The position numbers and the translations under genes were made by a program. The notes below the pieces were generated by a model. It was given only the letters and a program-made list of their open reading frames with translations, made no database searches and was not told where the DNA came from. This document shows, piece after piece, positions 32,525 to 40,979 of a stretch of 64,000 bases of DNA. Each line of letters starts with the position of its first letter. The stretch's first letter is position 1. The stretch comes from Hyphomicrobiales bacterium (GTDB lineage: Bacteria > Pseudomonadota > Alphaproteobacteria > Rhizobiales > Xanthobacteraceae): positions 1 through 64,000 of the forward strand of contig JAFKKG010000041.1 in NCBI GenBank assembly GCA_017305715.1, read 5' to 3'.

Positions 32525-34102
32525 TCAGAATCCCGCCGCGCTGCCATCCTTGCGGCAGTCGGAGCCGGCGATCAGCGAGCCCGTCGCGCGGTCGCGCCAG
32601 ATGATCTGCCCGCTGCCGAGCGGAACAATCGGACGGCCTATCTTGTGTCCGCGCTTCTGCAACTCCGCCTCGACGACGGGCGAGATGCTCTGCTCGAGAT
32701 CGAGCACGTCGTCATGCCCAAAACTGCGGGGAACATCGAGCGCTTCCTGCACGTCGAGGCCGCGGTCGATGATTCCGGTCAGCAACTCGACATGTCCCAT
32801 CACCTGATAGTGCCCGCCCATCACGCCGAACGGCGCCACCGCCTCGCCGTCCCGCATCAGCATGCCCGGAATGATGGTGTTCATCGGCCGCTTGCGCGGC
32901 GCGACACAATTGGGATGGCCCTGTTCGGTGTTGAACGTGAAGCCGCGGTTGTTGAGCATCACGCCGCTGCCGGGCGCCAGGATGCCGCTGCCGAACGCCT
33001 CGAACAGCGAATTGATCAGCGACAGCGAATTGCCGTCGCGGTCCACCACGCAGAGATAGACGGTGTCCTTGTGCGGCTTGGCGGGAAACAGCGCCGGCGC
33101 CTGCGCGCGGGCCGGATCGATATGGCGGCGCGCCTGATCGCGCCATTCCGCCGACAGAAGATATTCAACCGGCGTCTCGACCTGCGCCGGATCGCCGAAC
33201 AGGGCGTCGCGGTGCCGATAAACCTGCTTGCTGGCCTCGGCAAAGGTATGGATGCGGTCGACGTCCGACATGTTGCCGATGTCGTAGCTTGAGAGCACGT
33301 TCAGCATCATCAAGGCGGCCAGCCCCTGCCCGTTCGGCGGACATTCGTAGACCTGATAGCCGCGATAATCCGTCGTCACGGGCGTGACGTATTCCGGCTG
33401 TGCGCTGGCAAAATCCTCCAGCGTGTGCAGGCCGCCGATCGAGCGCAACTTTTTGACGATGTCTTCGGCCACCGCCCCCTGATAGAAACCAGCGGCGCCC
33501 TTTTCCGCGATCAGCCGCAGCGTCGCGGCGAGCCGCGGGTTGCGCATCCGCGCGCCGGCCACCGGCGCCTTGCCATCGACCAGGAAGGCTTTTGCCGTGT
33601 CGGGATCCTTGGCCGCGATGCCGGCATTGCGGGCCCAGTCCCAGGCGACGCGGGATTGCACGATATAACCTTCTTCGGCGAGCCTGATCGCCGGCTGCAG
33701 GATTTCGCCGAGACTGCGCGTGCCGTGGTCTTTGACGAGCTGCGCCCAGGCGCCGATCGCGCCGGGCACCATCACCGCGTGCGGCGAATGCTGGGTGATC
33801 GAAATTTTTCGTTCGCGATACCACGCGACTTCTGCCGCCGCCGGCGAACGGCCGGAGCCGTTGAGCGCGATCGGCGTGGCGCGCCCTTTCGGGGCATAGA
33901 GCGCAAAGCAATCGCCGCCGACCCCCGTCATCATCGGATCGACCACGCATTGCACGGCGACCGCCGCAATCCCCGCATCGACCGCATTGCCGCCGGCGCG
34001 AAGCATTTCCAGCGCCACCAGCGTCGACATCGGATGTGAGGTCGCGGCAGCCGCCTGCGCGGCATAGACCGGCGAGCGGCCGGGGAAGAAGAAATTGCGC
34101 AA
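32525..34102 (-). CDS. ggt: Gamma-glutamyltransferase (cytoplasmic)
   Basis: 525 residues. The large-subunit pattern (ATSHPMSTLVALEMLRAGGNAVDA, MMTGVGGDCF, NGSGRSP) is present. The autocatalytic nucleophile is T347 in KDTVYLCVVDRDGNS, where cleavage makes the small subunit. The oxyanion region GSGVMLNNRGF also matches. No signal peptide is seen, unlike the periplasmic enzymes of enterobacteria. It transfers or hydrolyses gamma-glutamyl groups of glutathione, gamma-glutamyl amines or peptides. It converges with the kinase/lyase operon and lies 12 bases after an aminotransferase gene on its own strand, so it is probably in that unit. Confidence 0.9.
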   Translation of the reverse strand: MRNFFFPGRSPVYAAQAAAATSHPMSTLVALEMLRAGGNAVDAGIAAVAVQCVVDPMMTGVGGDCFALYAPKGRATPIALNGSGRSPAAAEVAWYRERKISITQHSPHAVMVPGAIGAWAQLVKDHGTRSLGEILQPAIRLAEEGYIVQSRVAWDWARNAGIAAKDPDTAKAFLVDGKAPVAGARMRNPRLAATLRLIAEKGAAGFYQGAVAEDIVKKLRSIGGLHTLEDFASAQPEYVTPVTTDYRGYQVYECPPNGQGLAALMMLNVLSSYDIGNMSDVDRIHTFAEASKQVYRHRDALFGDPAQVETPVEYLLSAEWRDQARRHIDPARAQAPALFPAKPHKDTVYLCVVDRDGNSLSLINSLFEAFGSGILAPGSGVMLNNRGFTFNTEQGHPNCVAPRKRPMNTIIPGMLMRDGEAVAPFGVMGGHYQVMGHVELLTGIIDRGLDVQEALDVPRSFGHDDVLDLEQSISPVVEAELQKRGHKIGRPIVPLGSGQIIWRDRATGSLIAGSDCRKDGSAAGF

Positions 34103-34114
34103 TGGAGAAACTCC

Positions 34115-35359
34115 TTAAAGGCCGCGGACGGCTCTAAAACCGTGCGAGGCCGCTTCCAGCGCCGCATCGATATCGGCGGCTTGGTGGGCTGATGACAGGA
34201 ACATGTTGTGGACGGGATGGAAGAACGCGCCGTGGCGCAGGGCGGCCGAACAAAACGCCCGGCCTTTCTTCACATCGGGATCGGCGTCGAACAGCATCAG
34301 CGGCATTTGCGGCGGACCACTCTGGCGGATCGCGATGCCGTGCTGGTTGGCGAGTGACGCCAGCCCCTCGCGCAACCGCCGGCCCATGGTATTTATATGC
34401 CCGGGTACATCGGTTTCCCGTGCAATCCGCAGCGTGGTGCGCGCCGCCGCCATCGCCACCGTGCCGCACCAAAACGAGCCGGTCACGAAAACCTTGGCTG
34501 CCGCGTCGCGGAATTTGTCGTTGCCGGTCACCGCCGCCAGCGCATACCCATTCGCAATGGCCTTGCTCCAGGCGGCAAGGTCCGGCCGCACGCCGAGCGT
34601 CTCCCAGCTTCCCCGGATGTCGAGCCGCAACCCGGTGCGTACCTCGTCGAGAATGAGCGCGGCGCCCGTCGCGTCGCACGCGGCGCGTGCAGCGGCGGCG
34701 AATTCGCGTGTCGGCAATTCCAGGTCGCGGGCGATATCGTGCCGGAAGCCGGTGACCAGGATCGCGGCCAGCTCCTTGCCCGCCTCGTCCACCGCGGCCT
34801 GCAGGCTCGCCACGTCATTGTATTCGAAGTGCAGGAGATGCGCGCGGTCCTCGCTGGTGACGCCGGCCACGCTCGGCGAACACCATGGTAGCGCACCGTG
34901 ATAGCTGCCCTTGGCGACCAGCACCTTGCGCCGTCCGGTGCCGGCCCGCGCCATCGTCACGCACGCCGTGGTCGCATCGCCGCCGTTCTTCTGGAACATC
35001 GCCCAGTCCGCATGCGGAACCATGGCAACGAAATCCTCGGCGAGTTCCACCATCACCTCGCCCGGGCCGTTCATGCAATCGCCCAAAGCCGCCTGGGCTT
35101 CGGCTGCCGCCTGCACCTCGGGATGCCGATGGCCGAGCAGCACCGGCCCCCAACTGCACATGAAGTCGATATATTCACGGCCGTCGACGTCGCGCACCCG
35201 GCAGCCCTCGGCGGACGCGAAGAACTGCGGATAGCCCTCCGGCAGCCGTGCGGCATTGAGATGTCCCCACATCCCGCCGGGAACGACGCGCTGCGCCCGT
35301 GCCCGCAAGGTGGCATCCGCGCTCTGCGTTTCGTTCAATGCCGCCGCTTGTTGGGTCAT
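34115..35359 (-). CDS. PLP aminotransferase, glutamate-1-semialdehyde aminomutase-like
   Basis: 414 residues from the ATG at 35359 (GAGGA upstream); the frame continues upstream into the promoter with unrelated sequence. Landmarks are RAQRVVPGGMWGHLNAARLP, the FQKNGGDATTACVTMAR phosphate-binding region, D238 in LILDEVRTG and the Schiff-base lysine K266 in AAWSKAIANG. It is a class III enzyme near GSA aminomutase, often used for catabolic amino-group transfer. It is divergent from the second ABC operon and precedes ggt. Confidence 0.85.
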   Translation of the reverse strand: MTQQAAALNETQSADATLRARAQRVVPGGMWGHLNAARLPEGYPQFFASAEGCRVRDVDGREYIDFMCSWGPVLLGHRHPEVQAAAEAQAALGDCMNGPGEVMVELAEDFVAMVPHADWAMFQKNGGDATTACVTMARAGTGRRKVLVAKGSYHGALPWCSPSVAGVTSEDRAHLLHFEYNDVASLQAAVDEAGKELAAILVTGFRHDIARDLELPTREFAAAARAACDATGAALILDEVRTGLRLDIRGSWETLGVRPDLAAWSKAIANGYALAAVTGNDKFRDAAAKVFVTGSFWCGTVAMAAARTTLRIARETDVPGHINTMGRRLREGLASLANQHGIAIRQSGPPQMPLMLFDADPDVKKGRAFCSAALRHGAFFHPVHNMFLSSAHQAADIDAALEAASHGFRAVRGL

Positions 35360-35535
35360 GATGTCCTCGGTGCTCTTGTTGTTTGGCGCGTGCAGCAGAC
35401 ATGTCGCCGGGCTGTGTTGACGGCGGCGGAGGCGCCATACTACCATCAAAGCATCGCACGCACGTAACGGCAAGACAGCAAACAAGAGTCCGTTCCGGCT
35501 CGCAACAACAAGCAAAATCAAACGGAGGCGAGCCG

Positions 35536-37086
35536 ATGCTGCCGCGGATTCCCAGGTCCTTCCTCCTGTTGTCGATTGCGGCTGCGACCGCGCTGTTCGC
35601 GACCTCGCCTTCACGGGCTCAGACCAGGGGCGGAACGCTGATCTATTCCACCGTCGGGGGCCCCGCTTCGCTCGATCCCTATATGGCCGGCAGTCTCATC
35701 GAGCTCGAAGTCATTCACGAGATCTTCGAGACCCTGGTGGCGATGGACGAGAACTACAACGCAAAACCGATGCTCGCCTCCAAGGTCGACATCAGCAACG
35801 AGGCCAAAACCTTCACCTTCTCGCTGCGCAAGGGCGTCAAGTTCAGCAACGGCCAGGAGATGACGTCAGCCGACGTGCTGGCCTCGTTCGAGCGCTTCAA
35901 GAAGGTCTCGACCAACGCGCCGCTCCTGGCCGATGTCGACAAATATGAAACGCCTGATACCTACACCTTCATCGTCCATCTCAAGAGCACCAACGCCGTC
36001 TTCGTCGACCTCCTGAAGAGCTCGACCTATCCGCTGGTGGTGTTGCCCGCCAGCCAGAAGGACAAGCCGGCGCGCGAGGTCGAGATCATCGGCACCGGCC
36101 CGTTCAAGCTCGGCGAATGGCAAAAGGACAGCCATCTGATCTTGTTGCGCAACGAGAACTACACGCCCGATGAATCCGCCGGTGACGCCGACGGCTTTGC
36201 CGGCAAGAAGACCGTCTATCTGGACTCCGTCCGCTACAATTTCATCCCGGAAGCCAATGCGAGGCTGGCCGCGCTGCAGACCAAAAAGTCCGACGTCATC
36301 GGCGATCTCACGCTCGATCTCGCCAAGCGGCTGGACGGCGCTGCAGAGCTTTCGACGCTGAAGACTTTCCCCTACTGCCAGCAATATTTCGTGCTGCATG
36401 CCTCCAACGGCCTGACCGCCAATCCGCTGATCCGGCAGGCGGTGCGCGAGGTCGTCAATGTCGACGACATCCTGGCCGCAACCGGAATCCTGTCGCAGCG
36501 CAATCCTTCCATGCTGTATCCGCCGAGCCCCTATTATGCCGGCGACATGGCCGCGAAATACTACGACCGCAAGGACCCGAAGAAGGCCAGGGAACTCCTG
36601 AAGCAGGCCGGATACAACGGCGAGAAGCTGGTGCTGCAGACCAACTCCAACTATCCCTACATGCGCGATTCCATCCTCGTGCTGTCAGAGCAGCTCAAGG
36701 AAGCGGGCGTCAATGCCGACGTGCAGGTGATCGACTGGATGAGCAACTCCAACAATCTGCAGCGCGGCACCGGCAACTGGAACGTCTCGACCACCAGCTT
36801 CTGCTCGCCGCCGTTGCTCGGGCCCCCGCAATGGAAGAGCACCGTCTACACTTTCCCGCACATCGAAAAAGATCCGGCCATTGATGCTGCGTTCGACAGC
36901 CTGTTCAAATCCGCCGACCAGGGCGCTCGCAAGAAGGCATGGTTCGACATCGAGAACCGCTTCCTCGATCAGGCCTATATGGTCAAGGTCGCCGATACCG
37001 GCTCGCTGCGCGGCTACAACACCACACGGGTTGGCGGATTGAAGCCTTACTTCTACCTTCGGTTCTGGAACACGTGGTTGAAGTAG
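35536..37086 (+). CDS. ABC transporter periplasmic binding protein, dipeptide type (second system)
   Basis: 516 residues from the ATG at 35536, which has GGAGG 7 bases upstream. A signal peptide (ending near SPSRAQ, residue 29) is followed by the SBP_bac_5 pattern GGTLIYSTVGGPASLDPYMA, FTFSLRKGVKFSNGQEMTSA and IGTGPFKLGEWQKD. It initiates a complete five-gene importer (binding protein, two permeases, two ATPases). It is divergent from the aminotransferase/ggt unit, suggesting shared regulation and that the ligand is an amine, amino-acid conjugate or peptide. Confidence 0.92.
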   Translation: MLPRIPRSFLLLSIAAATALFATSPSRAQTRGGTLIYSTVGGPASLDPYMAGSLIELEVIHEIFETLVAMDENYNAKPMLASKVDISNEAKTFTFSLRKGVKFSNGQEMTSADVLASFERFKKVSTNAPLLADVDKYETPDTYTFIVHLKSTNAVFVDLLKSSTYPLVVLPASQKDKPAREVEIIGTGPFKLGEWQKDSHLILLRNENYTPDESAGDADGFAGKKTVYLDSVRYNFIPEANARLAALQTKKSDVIGDLTLDLAKRLDGAAELSTLKTFPYCQQYFVLHASNGLTANPLIRQAVREVVNVDDILAATGILSQRNPSMLYPPSPYYAGDMAAKYYDRKDPKKARELLKQAGYNGEKLVLQTNSNYPYMRDSILVLSEQLKEAGVNADVQVIDWMSNSNNLQRGTGNWNVSTTSFCSPPLLGPPQWKSTVYTFPHIEKDPAIDAAFDSLFKSADQGARKKAWFDIENRFLDQAYMVKVADTGSLRGYNTTRVGGLKPYFYLRFWNTWLK

Positions 37087-37124
37087 TGACGGAACGGACG
37101 CGGCCAACAATGACGGTCTCCTAG

Positions 37125-38069
37125 ATGTGGCGCGGCGTGATCTATCGGCTGCTGCAGGCCATTCCGGTGGTCGTGATCTTTGCGGTCCTGGTGTTCATGC
37201 TGCTGCAATTGCTGCCCGGCGACCCTGCCGTGGCGATCGCCGGCAGCGAAGCCACCCCTGAAGCCATCGACCGCATCCGCACTCAGCTCGGCCTCGACCG
37301 GCCGCTGCTCGAACAACTCTTGAGCTGGTTCAACCGCCTCGCCCATGGCGATTTCGGCAAATCGCTGATCCTCAACCAGAGCGTGGTCAGCGCCGTCGTC
37401 GAGCGCCTGCCGGTGACCCTGTCGCTGGCGTTTCTGTCGCTGATGATCACGCTGCCGGCCGGGATCAGCCTCGGCGTGCTCGCCGCCTATTGGCGTAACA
37501 CCTGGCTGGATTCCTTCGTGATGGTGACCGCCCTGCTCGGCGTTTCCATGCCGAGTTTCTGGCTCGGGATCCTCTCGGTGATCCTGTTCAGCGTCACCCT
37601 GGGATGGCTGCCGCCCGCGGGATACGTCCCGATCACGCAGGGCCTCTGGCCGTGGTTCAGCGCGTTGATCCAGCCTGCCGTGGTGCTGGCGCTGTTCCAG
37701 ATCGGCTTTCTCGCCCGCATCACGCGTTCCGCCATGCTCGACGTGCTCGACCAGGATTTCATCCGCACCGCGCGTGCCAAGGGCGTCGACGAGTGGCACA
37801 CCATCACCAAGCACGCCTTCCGCAATACGCTGATCCCGGTCGTCACCGTCACCGGCATCATCATCAGCCTCTTGATCGGCGGCTCGGTCGTGGTCGAGCA
37901 AGTGTTTGCGTTGCCCGGGATCGGCCGGCTGATCGTGCAGGGCATTCTGGCGCGCGACTATCCGCTGGTGCAGGGCACCATGCTGATCTTCGGGTTCTCC
38001 TTTGTCATGATCAATGTCCTCGTCGACATCGTCTACATGCTGGTCGATCCACGGGTGCGCTTTGGCTGA
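37125..38069 (+). CDS. ABC transporter permease (DppB type, second system)
   Basis: 314 residues, six predicted spans. DppB landmarks are [41 protein letters not shown], and the ATPase-contact loop [23 protein letters not shown]. It ends [11 protein letters not shown], normal for the family. It starts 38 bases after the binding-protein stop and forms the inner-membrane channel with the next gene. Confidence 0.92.
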   Translation: MWRGVIYRLLQAIPVVVIFAVLVFMLLQLLPGDPAVAIAGSEATPEAIDRIRTQLGLDRPLLEQLLSWFNRLAHGDFGKSLILNQSVVSAVVERLPVTLSLAFLSLMITLPAGISLGVLAAYWRNTWLDSFVMVTALLGVSMPSFWLGILSVILFSVTLGWLPPAGYVPITQGLWPWFSALIQPAVVLALFQIGFLARITRSAMLDVLDQDFIRTARAKGVDEWHTITKHAFRNTLIPVVTVTGIIISLLIGGSVVVEQVFALPGIGRLIVQGILARDYPLVQGTMLIFGFSFVMINVLVDIVYMLVDPRVRFG

Positions 38070-38097
38070 CGTCCTTGCGACATCCGCTCCCGTCGAC

Positions 38098-38952
38098 ATG
38101 CAGCTCAACCCGCGGCAACGCTACCGGCTGCTGCGCAAGCTCGCGCGGCATCGCTCGTTCCGGATCGGGTTTTTCATTGTCGCCATCCTGGTGTTGGCGG
38201 CCGTGCTCGCACCGCTCATTGCGCAATACGACCCGATCGCGATGCGGATCCGCTTCCGGTTCCGTCCGCCGCAGGCGGCGTTTCCGTTCGGCACCGACCA
38301 GTTCGGCCGCGACGTGTTTTCCCGCGTGGTCTACGGCACGCGGCTGTCGCTGTGGATCGGGCTCGCCACCGCGCTGGCTTCCGGCGTGTTCGGCGCCTTC
38401 CTCGGCGTGCTCTCGGCGCAGTATCGCCGATTCGACGCGCTCTTGATGCGGGTGATGGACGCGCTGATGGCGGTGCCTGCGATCCTGCTCGCGATCGGGC
38501 TCACCGCGGCACTGGGGCCGCATACCTCGAGCGTCATCATCGCCCTTTCCGTCGCCTATATTCCGCGTACCGCACGCATCGTTCGCGGCTCGGCGCTGGT
38601 GACGCGCGAGCTCGAATTCATCGAGGCGGCGCGCGTCGCCGGCGCATCCGGCCTGCGCATCATGCTGAAGCATCTGCTGCCGAATGCGATGGGGCCGCTT
38701 TTGGTGCAATCCACTTTCGTGTTCGCCTATGCGATCCTCGCCGAGGCCGCGCTGAGCTTCCTTGGCGTCGGGCCCTCGCCGCCGACACCGAGCTGGGGCA
38801 ACATCATTTCCGAGGGCCGCGACCATTCGGTGCAGGCGTGGTGGATCATGCTGTTTCCGGGCATCGCGATCAGCCTCGCCACGCTGGGGATGAACCTGCT
38901 CGGCGACGGCCTGCGCGACGTGCTCGACCCCCGCCTGAAGGTCGAGACATGA
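38098..38952 (+). CDS. ABC transporter permease (DppC type, second system)
   Basis: 284 residues from the ATG at 38098. An in-frame TTG at 38062 overlapping the previous stop would add 12 residues and is an alternative, since the ATG has no clear ribosome-binding site. It shows [20 protein letters not shown] (OppC_N), [20 protein letters not shown], and the ATPase loop [20 protein letters not shown]. It ends over the next ATG (ATGA at 38949). Confidence 0.9.
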   Translation: MQLNPRQRYRLLRKLARHRSFRIGFFIVAILVLAAVLAPLIAQYDPIAMRIRFRFRPPQAAFPFGTDQFGRDVFSRVVYGTRLSLWIGLATALASGVFGAFLGVLSAQYRRFDALLMRVMDALMAVPAILLAIGLTAALGPHTSSVIIALSVAYIPRTARIVRGSALVTRELEFIEAARVAGASGLRIMLKHLLPNAMGPLLVQSTFVFAYAILAEAALSFLGVGPSPPTPSWGNIISEGRDHSVQAWWIMLFPGIAISLATLGMNLLGDGLRDVLDPRLKVET

Positions 38953-39950
38953 GCGACGACCTGCTGAAAATCGACAACCTTACGGTCCAGTTCCGCGGCG
39001 ATGCCGGCTGGATCACCGCTGTTGATGACGTCAGCCTCACGCTCCGTGAAGGCGAAACGCTCGGCATCGTCGGCGAATCCGGCAGCGGCAAGAGCGTTAC
39101 CGCGCTGTCGATCCTCAGGCTCCATACCGCCGCCACCACGCGTCATCCGACCGGGCGCATCCTCTATGCGGGCAAAGACATGCTGGCGCTGACGGCCCGG
39201 CAGCTCCGCGCCGTGCGCGGCCGCGAGATCGCGATGATCTTCCAGGACCCGATGTCCTCGCTCAACCCGGTACTGACGATATCAGACCAGATCAGCGAGA
39301 CGCTGCGGTTGCATCAGGGCCTCGATGCCGCGGCCTCGCGGCAGCGCGCGGTCGAACTGCTGGAGCTGGTGCGGATTCCCGACGCCAAACGCCGCGTCGA
39401 CGAGTATCCGCACCGCCTGTCCGGCGGCATGCGGCAGCGCGTGATGATCGCGATCGCGATTGCCTGCCGCCCGCGCCTGCTGATCGCGGATGAGCCGACC
39501 ACCGCGCTCGACGTCACCATCCAGGCCCAGATCCTCGATCTCTTGCGCGAGCTGCAATCGAGCCTGGGCATGTCCGTGATCCTGATTTCGCACGACATGG
39601 GCGTGATCGCCGAATTCGCACGGCGCGTCGTCGTGATGTATGCGGGCCGCGTGGTCGAGACGGCCCCCGTAAAGGACCTGTTCCGCCAACCCGTGCATCC
39701 CTATACCGAAGGCCTGCTGGCGGCGATCCCGAAGCTCGATGTCGATGTCACGCGATTACCGACGATCCGCGGCAGCATTCCGGACCCCGCGCAAGCCATT
39801 CAGGGATGTCGCTACGGCCCGCGCTGCCCGGTCGTGCTGAAGCAATGCCTCGTCGAAGCACCCGCCCTGCTGCCGGCCGGACCGGCACGCTTCGCGCGCT
39901 GCCCGCCAAGGGTTACACCAAGGGTCGCGCCAAGGGTGGGTGCGCCATGA
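38949..39950 (+). CDS. ABC transporter ATP-binding protein (DppD type)
   Basis: 333 residues. Walker A is GESGSGKS (near 40), the signature is [19 protein letters not shown] and Walker B is [13 protein letters not shown]. The C-terminal oligopeptide-transporter extension [15 protein letters not shown] carries cysteines that in some DppD proteins bind an Fe-S cluster. The protein ends in a [14 protein letters not shown] tail made by a short tandem DNA repeat. It overlaps the next gene by 4 bases. Confidence 0.92.
   Translation: MSDDLLKIDNLTVQFRGDAGWITAVDDVSLTLREGETLGIVGESGSGKSVTALSILRLHTAATTRHPTGRILYAGKDMLALTARQLRAVRGREIAMIFQDPMSSLNPVLTISDQISETLRLHQGLDAAASRQRAVELLELVRIPDAKRRVDEYPHRLSGGMRQRVMIAIAIACRPRLLIADEPTTALDVTIQAQILDLLRELQSSLGMSVILISHDMGVIAEFARRVVVMYAGRVVETAPVKDLFRQPVHPYTEGLLAAIPKLDVDVTRLPTIRGSIPDPAQAIQGCRYGPRCPVVLKQCLVEAPALLPAGPARFARCPPRVTPRVAPRVGAP
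39907..39942. repeat. Three tandem 12-bp repeats at the end of the DppD gene
   Basis: CAAGGGTTACAC, CAAGGGTCGCGC and CAAGGGTGGGTG follow each other and encode the PRV(T/A) tail. They end 4 bases before the start codon of the DppF gene. Length variation here would change the tail and the spacing to the next ribosome-binding site. Confidence 0.7.
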
Positions 39951-40918
39951 ATAACCTCGCCGCGCCGATCGCAGGAGTTCGCGACCTCGTCAAGATTTTC
40001 CCGGTCAAGTCCGACAGTGGCGGCGCGCCGCTGCAACTTCATGCGGTGAACCAGGTCGGCTTTGATATCTCGGCGGGCGAAACGCTCGGCCTGGTCGGGG
40101 AATCCGGCTCCGGCAAATCCACCATCGGCCGTCTGCTGGTCGGACTGATCCCGCCGACCCGCGGCCATGTCGAGCTGTTCGGCGAAGCCATCACCGGCAA
40201 GGATGGCGCCCGGCATCTGTCCAATGTGCGCCGCCGGCTGCAATTCGTGTTTCAGGACCCCTATGGTTCGCTCAATCCGCGGATGCGCGTCGACGATTGC
40301 ATCGCCGAGCCGCTCGACATTGCCGGCAGCGTTTCGCGCAAGGAACGCGCCGACCGCATCATCGAACTGCTTGAGATCGTCGGCCTGCCCCGTTCCTGCG
40401 GCGACCGTTACCCGCATGAATTCTCCGGCGGCCAACGACAGCGGATCGGCATTGCCCGCGCGCTGGCGTTGCGGCCGGAATTCATCGTCTGCGACGAACC
40501 GGTCTCGGCGCTGGATGTTTCGATGCAGGCCCAGATCGTCAACCTGCTGCTCGATCTGCAGGAGAAGTTCGGCCTGAGCTACCTCTTCATCGCGCACGAT
40601 CTTGCGGTCGTGCGCAGCATCGCCCGGCGCGTCGCCGTCATGTATGCCGGCAGCATCGTCGAACAGGGACCGCGGGGCGACATCTATCGCGCGCCAAAGC
40701 ATCCCTATACGCAGGCGTTGCTCGACGCCGTGCCGCGGCCGGACCCGGAGCGCCAGCGCAAGCCGACGCTCGGCGGCGAGATTCCGAGCATCCTCAATCC
40801 GCTGCCCGGCTGCGCCTTCGCGATGCGCTGTCCGCTGGCGACCGATCGTTGCCGCAACGAGCGGCCGATGCCGCGCGAAGTCGGCTCGGCCCATCTCGTT
40901 GCCTGCCATCTGGCATAG
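39947..40918 (+). CDS. ABC transporter ATP-binding protein (DppF type)
   Basis: 323 residues from the ATG at 39947, which overlaps the DppD stop. Walker A is [17 protein letters not shown], the signature FSGGQRQRIGIARALAL, and Walker B FIVCDEPVSALDVS. The C-terminal NPLPGCAFAMRCPLATDRC holds the family cysteine motif. It completes the second importer. The amidase gene follows 61 bases later and is likely in the same unit. Confidence 0.92.
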   Translation: MNNLAAPIAGVRDLVKIFPVKSDSGGAPLQLHAVNQVGFDISAGETLGLVGESGSGKSTIGRLLVGLIPPTRGHVELFGEAITGKDGARHLSNVRRRLQFVFQDPYGSLNPRMRVDDCIAEPLDIAGSVSRKERADRIIELLEIVGLPRSCGDRYPHEFSGGQRQRIGIARALALRPEFIVCDEPVSALDVSMQAQIVNLLLDLQEKFGLSYLFIAHDLAVVRSIARRVAVMYAGSIVEQGPRGDIYRAPKHPYTQALLDAVPRPDPERQRKPTLGGEIPSILNPLPGCAFAMRCPLATDRCRNERPMPREVGSAHLVACHLA

Positions 40919-40979
40919 CTTTGAAGGCCCGCATGCGTATGATGCCCCTCACCAGGAACAACAAACTCAGGAGCATCCT

